The notes below the pieces were generated by a model. The model was not told where the DNA came from, did no database searches, and worked only from the letters and a program-made list of their open reading frames with translations. Position numbers and translations under genes: made by a program. 64,000 bases of DNA. Origin: Amblyomma americanum. Its lineage: Eukaryota; Arthropoda; Arachnida; Ixodida; Ixodidae. This document shows positions 33,658 through 44,694 of the stretch, piece by piece. Where the stretch lies: positions 83,166,639 to 83,230,638 of the forward strand of contig NC_135498.1 of the NCBI RefSeq assembly GCF_052857255.1. Reading direction: 5' to 3'. Numbering within the stretch: the first letter of the stretch is position 1; the number at the start of each line of letters is the position of its first letter.

Positions 33658-35516
33658 GGTGCACTGCGTCATGAGGCAATTGAGGCCCGCGGCCGTACAA
33701 GAGATAAACGTGGAGAAGACGGTAGTTTCGTGGCAGGAGGAATTGTACACAAATGTAACGTATGGGAGAGCCATGTCCCAGCCGCGGTGGTCAGATGAGA
33801 GGTGCATGACGAGTATGTCAGTGAGGGTGCGGTTGTGGCGCTCAGTGAGGCCGTTAGTTCGCGGTTCGTAAGCGCTGGTTAACTTGTGCGTAGTTGATCA
33901 CGCTCGAAGAATGTTGCCCACAACTTCTACAAGAAAGATCCGGCCACGCTCTGTGAGCAGTTGGTGGAGATCGAGGTCATGCAGAAGGAAGTCGGCGACA
34001 TCAGCGGCAGTATTGGCGGGGAGCGCGCCCATTATAGCGCATCGGGTGGCATAATCAGTGGCTGCCTCAGCCCATCTATTTCCAGAAGTGGACTCAGGAA
34101 AGAGTCTGAGAAAGTCTTGTCCAACACGCTAGACCGGCTCGGTAGTGATGTCGACGAGGTCAAAGCCAGCTGGAGGAACTGTAGGCTTTTTCCAACGCTG
34201 GCAGTGGTTGCAAGCATCAACCTAACGGCGGACAAAGCTACAGAGGACAGAAGAACCGACGATGGACGTGGTCGTATGTGTGCGAAACGCCCCGACAACC
34301 AGCAGAGGTAGATCATGCAGTTCATGGAAGCAACAATGCATAGTTGCGTGGGAACAGCGAGGAGGAGGTCAGGTCCAGTGAGGTGAAATGTGTGACCGTA
34401 TAAAGTGCCATCAGCGAGCGCAAAGCGGCTCAGTGAAGGGTCGGTTGGTGCGGCCTTTAGGCGGTCTGTGATGGAAAGGATCTCTGCATCCCAGCGCTGT
34501 TCTTTGCATATATCGGTAAAAGCGGAGAGCGAGAACAGGTCAATAACGAATGTACTCTGGGGAATATCTGCTCCACCATCAGGGTAACGTGAGAGGCAGT
34601 CAGCATCCTTTTGTGGCTGTTCAGACTTGTAGACCACGGTGTAGTCGTATTCTTGGAGCCGTAATGCCCAACGACCGAGGCGAACCGTAGGATCATTCAG
34701 AGAAGAGAGCCAACATAATGCATGATGGTCGATGACTACCGTGAATGCCCTGCCTTATAGGTAAGGTCTAAATTTCGCATCAGTCCACATTAGGGCCAAG
34801 CGCTCTCCTTCCACGACAAAGTAAGTCTCTTGAGGGTGGGCTGGCATAGGCAATTGCACGATCTGTACGTCACTGGCGCTGGGAAAAGATCGCACCAATG
34901 CCATGGTCACTTGCATTCGTACGGACTTCAGTAGGGAGAAGGAGCTGTTATATAAAAATGTTCTAAAACCGGTGCGATGGTAACCATTGTGAAAAGTTTA
35001 GCGAACGCTTGTTTTTGGCAGGGTCCGTAGAAGAAAATGACAAGCTTTTAAGAAGTTCTGTCAGGGGCAGAGAAACGTCGGTGAAGCTTTGAACAAATCA
35101 GCGAAACTACGAACTATGGCCCAAAAAACTTGGGATGTCGATGCTTGAACGTGGCACCGGAAACAGCTTCACTGCTCTGATCTTTTCCTCATGGGGACGA
35201 ACACCCGTAGCGCCGAGGACATGCACTAGAATATGGATTTGATGACGTGCAAAACAGCTTTTGGAAGAGTTGAGCTGCAGTCCTGAATGACGAAAAAGCG
35301 AAAGATTTTTAGAGAGGTCTGCAATGTGAGAAGAAAACGTGAGTGAAAAAGAAATGACTTCGTCAAAATAACAGTGGCATGTGGACGATTTTAAGCTTTG
35401 CAATAGAGCGTCCATCATACGTTCTAATGTGGCTGGGGCGTAGCAGAAGCCGAAAGGCAAAACTTTAAACTGGTATAGACCATCTAGAATGACAAACGCA
35501 GTCTTCTGATGGTTCT

Positions 35517-35758
35517 GGGGCCGCCCCGGTGGTTTCGTGGTTACGGCGCTCGGCTGCTGGCCCGAAAGACGCTGGTTCGATCCCGGCCGCAGCAGTCGAA
35601 TTTCGATGAAGGCAAAATTCCAGAGGCCCCGTGTACTGTGCGATGTCAGTGCACGTTAAAGAACCCCAGGTGGTCGAAATTTCCGGAGCCCTTCCCTATC
35701 GGCGTCTCTCATAGCCGGAGCCGCTTTGGGACGTTAAACCCCCATAAAGAAACAAACA
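35517..35758 (+). mobile_element. SINE inside gypsy RT (unit B), shared insertion
   Basis: Same site and orientation as 25961-26210. The target duplication is clearer here: TCTTCTGATGGTTCT at 35502-35516 and TCTTCTGACGGTCCT at 35759-35773, two differences in 15. Confidence 0.92.
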
Positions 35759-36489
35759 TCTTCTGACGGTCCTAGCCATCCACGGCAAATTGCCGATAGC
35801 CCGAACGTAAATCGATGGAGGAAAATAATTTGTCCCCTTAGAGACAATCAAAGGCATTGTCGATTCGGAGAAGTGGCTAGACGTCATTTTCAGTGATCTT
35901 AATTAGATGTCGGTAATCGACACGAGAGCGCAGCGAGCCATCTTTTCTCTTGACCAGGAAGACAAGCGATGCCCAGGCACTGTGAGAGGGCTGATTAAAG
36001 TTCTTATCAAGCACTGTGTAACCTCGGAATTGATAACCTGTCACTCAGAATGAGATACCCGGTAGGGCCGGAGGTGGATGGGAGGGTCGTCGCCAGTGTC
36101 GATGCGGTGCGTCAACGTGAGAACTTGGCCCGCGGCATTGTTATAAAGATAGCGAAGACGCGCGAAGGTTACGAGAATGACTGGATTGTGCAGGGCGCGA
36201 GTCCGGGCCTAACATTGTCGTAATTGCGTACGTCGAAGGATTGGAAACGTCATCAGGTTCAGCAGCAGCTGATATATGGTCAGCCTCAAGTGGAGTGATT
36301 TGACAGCAACGAAGAGAGGAGAGCGTCGCCGCGCAAATTACGGATGGGAGCAATTGAGGTGAGTAGCTGAAGTTGAGGAACGGCATTGGTACAGCGCTCC
36401 CCTAGTGTCACTGCCCCTGCGTGCGTGCGTGTGTCGATAGGCTTTACCGGTTGTGTATGTGTGTACACACATGCAAGCAGTGGCTATAT

Positions 36490-37740
36490 ATAGAGGGTGT
36501 CCCAGCTAACTTCAACCATGGTTTTAAAATGTGCCGCGGCACTCTAGGATGACGCTACCACATGCATGTTGCTGGTTGTTGTGTTCAACTGCATATTTTT
36601 TTTTCATTTCATTTCATTTATTGAACCCTCCGGGCCAAAGGAATTAAAGAGAGGAGTGGTTACAAAACAAAAATACATAAATAGATACACTGCATATTAC
36701 AGAACAAGTATTATCATCTTCTTGTTACACAATGTTAACTAGTGCAGAACGAAAATGCTGGTTATCAATTATGTTGACGACATCTGCGGGAATGAGGTTT
36801 CATTCACGTGATGTTCGAGTCAAGAAAGACTGAAATGCCGTTTTGGTGTTATATGCAAGGCGGATTTAAAGTGGTGGCGAAGGCTGGGCCGAAAAGTGGT
36901 TTAGCGCGACTGCAGCACAACCAGAGGATGGGGGGCAAAACACTCATATAAAGAAATGATAAAGCTACAAAATTGGATTGTAATCTGCCAATAGAAAAGA
37001 AAAATATATTAGCACCTTGTTTTATGAAAGAGGTAAGTCATTTTATTAAAACCTGGCAAATTTTGTATTTTTGCAACACTCTTGACCTGCCCCCTATTCA
37101 TGAGTGTGCGGTGCATTACAGCGCGTCTTTGCAGGCCTTGTTTCGATACCCGGCTAACCCGGCCACAGACATGCTTCGCCAGTGTCTGGAAGTGTTGCTG
37201 CCTTTCTATGCTGCCCCTCCTTTACCAGTCACTTTCATTGCGTTCCCAATTGCACATTAACAAGGCCATAACTAGCAGGAACTCGAGCACATTTGACTGG
37301 CAAAGGTTGGGGCGCGCTGAAAGGCAGCAACCTTCGAGAGGTACGGGCAAGCTCGAAAACGCGGATTCTACAGAAAGACCGCTTTATAATTCGCGCCAAA
37401 AACATACGTATGCGTGACGTCATTCTACGTCACGTTTGCGTAGTTTGCCCCCCAAAATCCAGGGGGCGCTGGAGTGCCCACGAGCCGCCATTTTTTGGAC
37501 CAATGGGCGTCTATGGAGCCTTCGCTACCAGTGTACATCTACCTTGTTATATGTTTCAATGCCAACTCAGTTTTTGAGATTAATTAACTAACTTCGCAAG
37601 CAACGAAGATCGACGAAAAAGTCCAATGAGAATGTTGTAGAACGGTCCGCGAAACGCCCAACTCAACAGTTTCTAACTTTATATCTATTACGTATCGGCT
37701 TTTTTTAGCTCACTGTAGATGCCCGCGAAATGCAAAAAGA
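36490..37740. repeat. unclassified repeat-like sequence carrying a LINE fragment
   Basis: The left edge has AGGGTGTCCCAGCTAACTTC, which I associate with widely dispersed arthropod repeats. The right part (37560-37700) has GAGATTAATTAACTAACTTC and CAATGAGAATGTTG. A LINE fragment sits at 36602-36960. A DNA transposon split by a LINE insertion is possible, but matching ends could not be shown. Confidence 0.35.
36602..36960 (-). pseudogene. CR1/L2-like LINE, 3' end
   Basis: On the minus strand the frames give AYNTKTAFQSFLTRTSRE then IPADVVNIIDNQHFRSAL, the RT C-terminal motif of CR1/L2 elements with the DWN position lost. The 3' UTR ends GGAGGGTTCAATAAATGAAATG with a short (AAATG)n tail. It is truncated at the 5' side. 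Confidence 0.75.
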
Positions 37741-38260
37741 ACCACGTGACATGTACGCTTGCGCGCCGCGATTGCAATGCTCTTAAACGTTTCGTGTAGG
37801 AATGAACAGAGCATTTAGCCCGGTGTGCTTCCGCATAAGAGTGACAGGGCAGCGACACAGCAGCTGGCTGCGTGATTTAGGCAAGCAGCACGCTTCCCTT
37901 GTGGCGCTTGATAGAGACCAGCAGACCCACTCGTTATCGCTAGCGCTCGCATGAATCGCGCAGCCAGCGCCTGCGTCGCAGCCCTGTCACCTTTTTAAGC
38001 AGCAGCACAGCAAACGAGCCTCTCATTTCCTTTACTTTGTCTGCTAATAGCTTAACGAGGGTCTCGGTTCTGGCAGTCTTGATGCCATAGGTAGCATAAG
38101 AGGGCTCTCGCACAGTTTCCGCCCTCGCCGTTAGATGAGTTCCACGTCACACTCGCGGTAATACAGGACGTATGGACGATGGTGGCGCTGGTGAACACTC
38201 TCAAGGTTCGCTTACACGCCATAAACATAAATACCCACGAGAGCAGCAGATTGGACAGCC
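37741..38260. other. no recognisable feature
   Basis: Mixed-composition sequence without an exon or repeat I recognise. Confidence 0.4.
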
Positions 38261-38334
38261 GTCGACGTAGCTCAGTTGCTAGAGCACCGGAAGCGGTATT
38301 CGGTGGTCGTGGGTTCGGATCCCACCGGTGGCAT
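38261..38334 (+). repeat. tRNA-like cloverleaf (tRNA-derived repeat, not a canonical tRNA gene)
   Basis: It folds as acceptor GTCGACG/CGGTGGC (one mismatch), D-arm GCTC/GAGC, anticodon stem CCGGA/TTCGG, and T-arm GTGGG TTCGGAT CCCAC (B-box GGTTCGGATCC). A T6 run follows eight bases later as a possible Pol III terminator. The anticodon loop AGCGGTA lacks the invariant T before the anticodon, so a working tRNA is unlikely. A tRNA-derived dispersed repeat is the better call. Confidence 0.6.
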
Positions 38335-38512
38335 GGTGGTTTTTTCTGATGCCTTATAAGGACATTTTTTTTAAGCGACAGATTAATCGAAGTATTATTC
38401 TCCCACTGGATCAGCACTAAAATTAAAGTAAAAATAGAAACATTCTCCTATGCACCGTGGTTTCGGTGACTGCTGGCTTCCTTCATGTGTGTATATATAT
38501 ATATATATATAT

Positions 38513-39131
38513 ACGGATGCGGCGCTTCCGCTCGCTAACCGTGGAGGGGTTGGCGCTCGAGGCAACAAAGGGAGGGACGATACAGCGCGCGAACACTCAT
38601 ATCCTATTTATTACACTTGCAATTAATACACACAGCGGGCCAGCTAGCTACAGAACACCAACGAGGCATTCCTCGGAAATAGAAGGCTGCGTAAAAAGGG
38701 CTTCCAACTTGCCGGCTGGGGCAGGGGCTAGACTTCGGAGGTATCGGCGACGAACGTTTGCGTGCACCGACAATGGCGCGCCGCCTTTGCTAGAGAAGGT
38801 GCCGAAAGCGCGCGTTTGCTGCGCTCACTTCGCTGCCTGGAACCAGAAGACCAGCGGCAAGGCACGACGGATCTCCGTGCGCCGGTCGCAGAAGGTGACG
38901 AGAGCGTGTGGCTGCAACCACTCGTGACGCTGGCCGGATCCCGAAGAGGCTCTCTCCGCCTCCGCAGTTCCGCGCAACGTTCGAGTTGGAGCTCCCGTCG
39001 CTGCTTCCGTTCCCCCACCTCCTCCTTCCATGAGGGAGACTTCTCCTCCTCGCTCAGCCGGTGCTGTCCTGACGCACGATGATGAAGGTAGTCGGCCGCG
39101 TCGAAACGAAGGGGAAAACAGGTTTTCCACA
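38513..39131. repeat. duplication block X, unit B
   Basis: Matches 27054-27720 with point changes and small deletions, and is preceded by a short (TA)n as in unit A. Homology stops at GGTTTTCCAC, where unit B-specific sequence begins. Confidence 0.75.
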
Positions 39132-39139
39132 ATAGGGAC

Positions 39140-39464
39140 CTGCCCCGCCGCGGTGGCTCAGTGGTTAGGGCGCTCGACTACTGATCCGGAGTTCCCGGGT
39201 TCGAACCCGACCGCGGCGGCTGCGTTTTTATGGAGGAAAAACGCTAAGGCGCCCGTGTGCTGTGCGATGTCAGTGCACGTTAAAGATCCCCAGGTGGCCG
39301 AAATTATTCCGAAGCCCTCCACTACGGCACCTCTTCTTCCTTTCTTCTTTCACTCCCTCCTTTATCCCTTCCCTTACGGCGCGGTTCAGGTGTCCAACGA
39401 TATATGGACAGATACTGCGCCATTTCCTTTCCCCAAAAAACCAATTATTATTATTATTATTATT
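39140..39464 (+). mobile_element. full-length tRNA-derived SINE, 9-bp target duplication
   Basis: The best-preserved copy of the long-tail subfamily: A-box GTGGCTCAGTGG, perfect B-box GGTTCGAACCC, GCGGCGGCTGCGTTTTTATGG, body, CTTACGGCGCGGTTCAGGTG, and an (ATT)n tail at about 39444-39464. Flanks are AATAGGGAC at 39131-39139 and 39465-39473. It lies inside sequence found only in unit B. Confidence 0.95.
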
Positions 39465-41180
39465 AATAGGGACTCCAACCTAAAGTTTGCCTCGCGACGA
39501 AAGCGCCGTGCTCCTCCTGTAGCGGCGGAATTCTCAAACGTCGATCGGGCACGATGGCGCCGGGGCGCCCTGACTGGCCGTGTTCGCGTGCAGCGCGCGC
39601 TTTCTCTCTCCGCGTGCTGCTCGCGGCCGTCTCTTCGCGGGCGCGGCGGATGCGAGCACAGCCTGACGACTGCACAGTGCGCCGTTTATGTCCGTCGGTG
39701 GGCAGTTTTTACGCGGTGATCGAAGTGGCAAGCGATTTGTGGTTGCCTAAAGGCGGGGAAGCGTCTTGCTTGACTTGTGGGCTTCCCTGGAATGACGCAT
39801 TTGCTTACTGCTGTGTGTGCTGTCAACAGAAATTACCCAGGAGGCAGGGACCGTTCAATGCGATGTACCGGTACAGTATCGGGCGCTGCAGTATTGATTA
39901 AAAATAGTACTAATGATACATCACCTGCGGCAACAGGAGAGAGAGAGCTGGCGGGCACTTAATATATGTGCACTTACTCGGCCGACACCATGTAAAATGG
40001 CAGCGCATGCAACTACGAAGGCGAAAATGGCAGACACGGTTCCACATGTGAATTAACCTTGTGTCTCTGTCGCAGACATGCGTAGCAGTGTTGCTCTGCA
40101 GATTACAGACCACAGACTGTAGACCTCGGACTGCCGCGCAATAGTGTTACGTGTTCCGTCTATGCGCATCAGAACTGAGTCGTGCCCATGGTTTGTTAGT
40201 TTAACGTCCTAAGGCTGTACGTACATTGTGTGCAAAGCCGTTTTTGAAGGGCTCCGGATTAACATATTATTTTTAGATATCCGTTTGGTAAATACGCCAT
40301 CTGCTGTAAATATGACCATATGGCAGAATGGGCTAGGCAAGCGCGACAGCGGTAGGAACGGCAATGCGTTACCATATTGGTCGTATTAGCCGCACGCCCA
40401 TGCTAAAACTCTCAAAGCTGAACAGAATGGGATTCATTAATGCGCACCGACATCGCGAAATGCGCGTTCGTATTTCGCACATATCTACACGCGGCGCGAT
40501 TCGACCTGTGACACTGGGGTGAGCAGCCTAGCGCCAAAGCCATTGAAACACCGCGGAAAGAGTAAAGAAAAAGGTAGCAGAAGCATGTCACCAGCACGCA
40601 CAGCGGAAGCAAGCAGATCGAGCCGATCGAGCTAGCACAATTTGAAGACACAAAGAAAAAAAAACGCGAAACGCATTTGTGCCGCAGTTTCATTCGAAGG
40701 TAGGCTATAATTTCAGTTTTCACTTCGTACACCACGTGGTTATGCGCTCTGGACACAAAACTAAGGCGTGACGAAAACAGCGCCTTTTCGGACTATTTGC
40801 TTGACGCCGCGCACACGAGCTGCTCTCATTCTAAAGCACGAAAGCGCGCGCAAAATTTTCGCAGCAGTGTCTAAGTGCAAGGAAAACCCTCGAGCGGGAT
40901 CGAGCGCTCTTCTCTCATAACGGCGTCCATGCACAGCGGAGGGAGCATAGCGCGCGCGAAGCAAGCTCCTCTCACAAAGGCGTCGAAGCGCGAGCCAGAA
41001 AGAACAAGCGCGCACGCGCGCGAAACTAGTTTCCTTCAAGTGCGGACGAGGCAACGCACACAAGTCACTGGCGAAGCTCGTGGTCCTGCCCGATCAACTA
41101 GAGGAGTCGCTCGGAGAGGGCGCTGTTCACTGGCGTCCGCAGCGCCCTCTCGGCCAGGTTGTGTCCGCTATACGCACACA
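39465..41180. other. sequence specific to duplication unit B
   Basis: About 1.7 kb that separates X from Y in unit B and has no counterpart in unit A. Apart from an old split SINE at 40185-40553 I recognise nothing. GC-rich open frames at 39480-39900 and 40760-41270 overlap on both strands and show no domain. Confidence 0.5.
40185..40553 (-). mobile_element. old SINE split by ~150 bp
   Basis: The minus-strand head at 40553-40425 (CCGCGGTGTTTCAATGGCTT, GGTCGAATCGC, GCGATGTCGGTGCGCATTAA) and the tail at 40270-40185 (ATCCGGAGCCCTTC ... TTAGGACGTTAAACTAAC) are in the right order but separated by unrelated sequence. It is strongly decayed. Confidence 0.5.
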
Positions 41181-43050
41181 ACCGGTAGAGGCTATCGACA
41201 CCCAACCCTTGTCAGTCGAAGTTTAATTTATATAAAAGAAATTACTGCCCTTTTCGCAATGTACTAAGTCAGAGAACCCAAAAACGCTATCGATTGAGTG
41301 GATGTCTCAGCATAATACTGTTTCTTCACAAAAGGTAACTGGACGAAAAAATATTTTTCCAACTGATTACTGTAAGAGCGCATTTCTTGGACCGTCGAAG
41401 GTTCTTTCGGTCGTGTAAGACCGACTACAGATTATTTCTCAGGCATTTAGTGACTTTCTGATCACGTACAATCTTCAGTGACTAACGTTTTTTTTTTTTT
41501 CACTACGGCCTTGCCTCATCACTGAAACAAGATACCATCTCTGGTAGGATTCCTTGCGGGAAAAAAAAAAAATCCGCTTTGAGAAACTCGAGACAAAGCA
41601 TTACAAAGTAAGCAGCACGAGAGGAGGATTCACGCGTTTCGCTGAATTATAACGTATCTGTTCCGACCCTGGGAGCAAACAGGAATCCTAGATGCTGGTT
41701 TAGAGGGAATTTTTATAATCATGAGTCATGTCCTGGATGTCTCAGCCAAACCCTCGTGTTTTTGAGTGGTTTGTGGTGGTATACCTCGAGCATTATTTTA
41801 CTGCGTTTGAATTCAAGAGACACATAAAGCCTCTGCCTTACATAGAGCCGCATAATCTTTGTCATGTAGCCAATGTTGCCATAGCCGCGTCGTTGGCGGA
41901 AACGGCTGCGCCGTGGTGTTGTATATTGGAACGTAAGCACTGGCGGGTAAGCGGCAATTTTCCATAACGATTTCCTGCGCCAGTGCGCCAGTGCGCCAGT
42001 GCGCATTTCCGATTGCGTCACTTGTAGACCGAAACTTTGCAAACGCAGGAGTTGTCAGCAAGTGCCGTTTCCCCAGAACCAGAGAACAAGGCAAGCTGCA
42101 GCACTGACGTCAGCTTGCGTCGCATGCTCCCGGATTCATGCTAACTCTGATAGTGACATTGCACGCGCCATAGGCGGAGAATGTTGCGTTCTACTGAATA
42201 TTTACAATGAAAAATTGCGCAGGTAGCGCTCACATCGATGAAGGTTTGGAGTGGTGTAAGCTATAACATGGGATCGCATAATGCAGAATTGCATGCCGTC
42301 GAACGCATACACATGAGCATTGTGCTTATTACGCGCGATAACGGAGTTTTCTGGCAAAGGAAAGTAAAGGGCAAACTGCGAAATGGCGGTGAGCAGCTTT
42401 GAAGAATCCAGATCGCACCGGCTGTGATTGATGAGGGTCTCTGAAGTGCTTGGATCGTCTGATGATTTCTCCTGTGATGGCGCTTTTGATAGTGAACTCA
42501 GTTATTTCTGTGGCGTTCCACTTCTCTGAGCAGTAAAGATTTCCGGATACAAAAGAGGAACACAGCAGTGATTCTTGAAATATGCTTCACTTGAATGGCT
42601 TAAGGTGGAGTAGATTTGTAATAAGAGAGCCATTACTCACTAGCACCCACAATAACAATGGCTCCCTTCTTGAAAATTTAATGCAGCTTGGGGAATTCCC
42701 CAAAACGTATTAAAGTAACACCGCTCCCTCTGCGATTTGTTGATCAAAGCGGTCATTAACGCGCCCACCTCATGTCATTGTCAACCTCTGTCGCATAAGC
42801 CTACGGGTGGCTCTGTTTGGAGCAGCCGCCTGGCAGTGCAGGGGTGCATCACTTCACCACTGCACCGGTGCGATATATGATGATTGTATACCTTTTCTAC
42901 CTCAAAATATCCCCAAAACTAAATGCCTACACAGCTAACGCTGAATATCGCGTTACATATTCTTGACCGTCCTGTGAGTTTTTTTTTTCTGTTACATGTG
43001 CAGCTCAGCAACTATTTGTCTGCTTTGCAAATAGCCCCTCTCTATAGCCT
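41181..43050. repeat. duplication block Y, unit B
   Basis: Counterpart of 27731-29840, with the empty SINE site near 42362 and a local (GCGCCAGT)x3 expansion at 41977-42000 exactly where unit A has a 24-bp palindrome. Homology fades near 43050. Confidence 0.8.
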
Positions 43051-44301
43051 TTCACAAACCACATGCAAACAAACCACACGCAATCAAATATCAACCGTCG
43101 GAAAATAAAAGAAAATTCCCAATTAAATGGTGTACGCTGTAAATAAAAACTTAAGATGGGCAATGGTCACTGCGGTTGATTCCTTGGAAAGTGGTTTTCG
43201 CACGGTAAAAAAAAATGCGCGGGATCAAGAAAGTTCCTGGCAAAAGGATGGAGGCTCCGTTCAGCTTATTGACCTGAAGCGCCCTTGTTTGTGCAATGAA
43301 TGTTCGACAATCCTATGCGAGGAACTGACATCGGAGTTTTCTCTGCAGTTCTGTGAGAAGAAAGTGCTGAGGATAACGCAGTATTTTTCGAAATTCTGGC
43401 ATGCGTCATCTGATACTCACTTCTCAAAGCAAGGAATTTATAATGCATGCTCTAACAGTTTGATATGTTTTAGTAACCTTGCAGGCTGAATAACTTAACC
43501 GTGGTCCAACTCAAACAATATTCCTGTTTGCTCAAACGAAGTAAGGAGTAATGATGTAATTGTGTTCTTTCTTCTTTCTAATTATTTGTGAGGCATTGGT
43601 ATACATTCATTACCTACGACCGCTAAATAATTTATAATTGAGTTTCTGTGTCGTGCTCTTTCGGTATGAACAGCGGATCGATGGCTGGGTCGTCGAAGAT
43701 CCTATAGGTCACGCGACGTATGAAAGAAGTACGATACGATCGCTGATTCGTCATTTTAATTAGCTACAACGCTCAAGAGCCGGAATGACAGCGAGAAAAG
43801 AACCAGAGATTATTTTGCAGTTTTTCGTACCTCACGCGACCTATGCGAATCCTTGAAGCCGCTGTGCTGATGAAAACGATACAGCGCAGAAAAATTCAGT
43901 TATAAGGTATTTAGCGGTCTTCCGAAAGTACCACGTTGTAATCATGGCATTGTAATGCCCTACGCATCATTGCAAATAAGAAAACATGCAACCAAAGTTA
44001 CGTGTCTATACTTCTTCAATCGACGAACACAAGGTTTAATTTTTGCGAACTGTGTAGGTTTTTGGTTGAAACTCAGGTTACTGCTTATGGTGATCACAGG
44101 ACAATGCTCGATTCTCGGGAAGCTGCAGCCAACACGAATTTTTAATCCACAAATACTCAAACAAGTGACGAAGAAAAATAAACGGTGGACAGTCAAAGCC
44201 CATCGCAATTTTAAACACGAAATGTTTTTAGCTCGCATTCTCGGCAAATTCAGGAAAAAAAAAACTGTCCGGAAACCGTGGAGTACCTCAAGCTGAACTT
44301 G
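43051..44301. other. no gene recognised
   Basis: An open frame of 120 codons at 43127-43489 (plus) has no motif I know and no splice context. AT-rich sequence around it. Confidence 0.45.
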
Positions 44302-44501
44302 CGAAATACTTTTTGGTGGGGTAGTTGGTAAGCCATGATCTCAGAAGAATCAGCGCAAAAAGGACAACGGACAAGAAAGAAGGAGAACGACACAGGCATG
44401 GGCGCTGAACTTTCAGCTTTATTTCGGGAAAAACTAGTGCAACGTATTTATACAGTTTGCTGTCATGGACAATGACGCACAAGCAGAGCAAGACCATTTT
44501 T
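44302..44501 (+). repeat. PLE-type terminal arm (inverted partner at 46087-46282)
   Basis: About 200 bases that match the reverse complement of 46087-46282: TTGGTAAGC.ATGATCT, CAGCGCAAAAA.GACAACGG, GGAGAACGACAC.GGCA, AAAACTAGTGCAAC.TATTTAT and ACAATGACGCACAAGCA. The pattern (GCGCAAAA, AGGACAA, ACGACAC, GCGCTGA, TTTATT) resembles the ends of the PLEs at 30802 and 53628. No PLE ORF is left here. Confidence 0.65.
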
Positions 44502-44502
44502 T

Positions 44503-44694
44503 GTAGCGAAAGCTCAATTGGCCACGAACTCGCAGTTTCACGGTGCTCGCACTGCCACCCTGGTTGCACCGCACCACGTGACCAACCGCATGACGAACCA
44601 CGTGACAACTAGCCAGACAACCAGACTAACCTAGACTTGCTCTCAAGATTAACCAAGGCTAACCAAGCTATGACTTAGCTTTCGCTACGTATAG
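44503..44694 (+). repeat. family M-related repeat, short copy
   Basis: Begins GTAGCGAAAGCTCAATTGGCC and ends CTTAGCTTTCGCTAC, giving a 12-base terminal inverted repeat. The centre keeps CACCACGTGACCAACCGCATGACGAACCACGTGAC, as in copies 1 and 3. The right half (CTAGCCAGACAACCAGACTA...ATTAACCAAGGCTAACCA) is shared with 50380-50463. Confidence 0.6.

Larger units (their letters stand above)
32886..36386 (-). pseudogene. gypsy pol (RT-RNase H-integrase), broken, unit B
   Basis: Minus-strand order: RT entry TLTHRIDTGDDPPIHLRPYRV near 36110; RT palm at 35460-35300 with MPFGFCYAPATLERMMDALL then CYFDEVI (YLDD expected, Glu at the second Asp as in unit A); RNase H end VVYKSEQPQKDADCLSRYPD near 34630; integrase core HNRTLTDILVMHLSSDHRGW and ALPYVTFVYNSS at 33840-33720; then, after a SINE, SFLPGSLVLIW from the integrase C-terminal region near 33300. 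Frameshifts and stops separate these. It is inactive. The shared Glu predates the duplication. Confidence 0.88.
32886..36432 (-). mobile_element. Ty3/Gypsy pol fragment, unit B (with integrase)
   Basis: The 34136-36432 part matches unit A. It continues left through the integrase core and C-terminus to about 32886. No LTR pair could be found around it. Two SINEs are nested in it (33450-33657 and 35517-35758). Confidence 0.85.

Noticed and set aside
32886..36432. An endogenous virus with an envelope gene
   Set aside because: Only gypsy protease-to-integrase sequence is seen. There is no env-like frame, gag or LTR pair around it.
2967..39464. tRNA genes at the SINE heads (for example 2967, 25961, 35517, 39140)
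   Set aside because: Heads have A- and B-boxes but do not close a full cloverleaf, run into the shared SINE body, and several are flanked by target duplications.
43127..43489. A 120-residue protein gene
   Set aside because: No motif, no splice or promoter context, and AT-rich surroundings. A chance frame is as likely.
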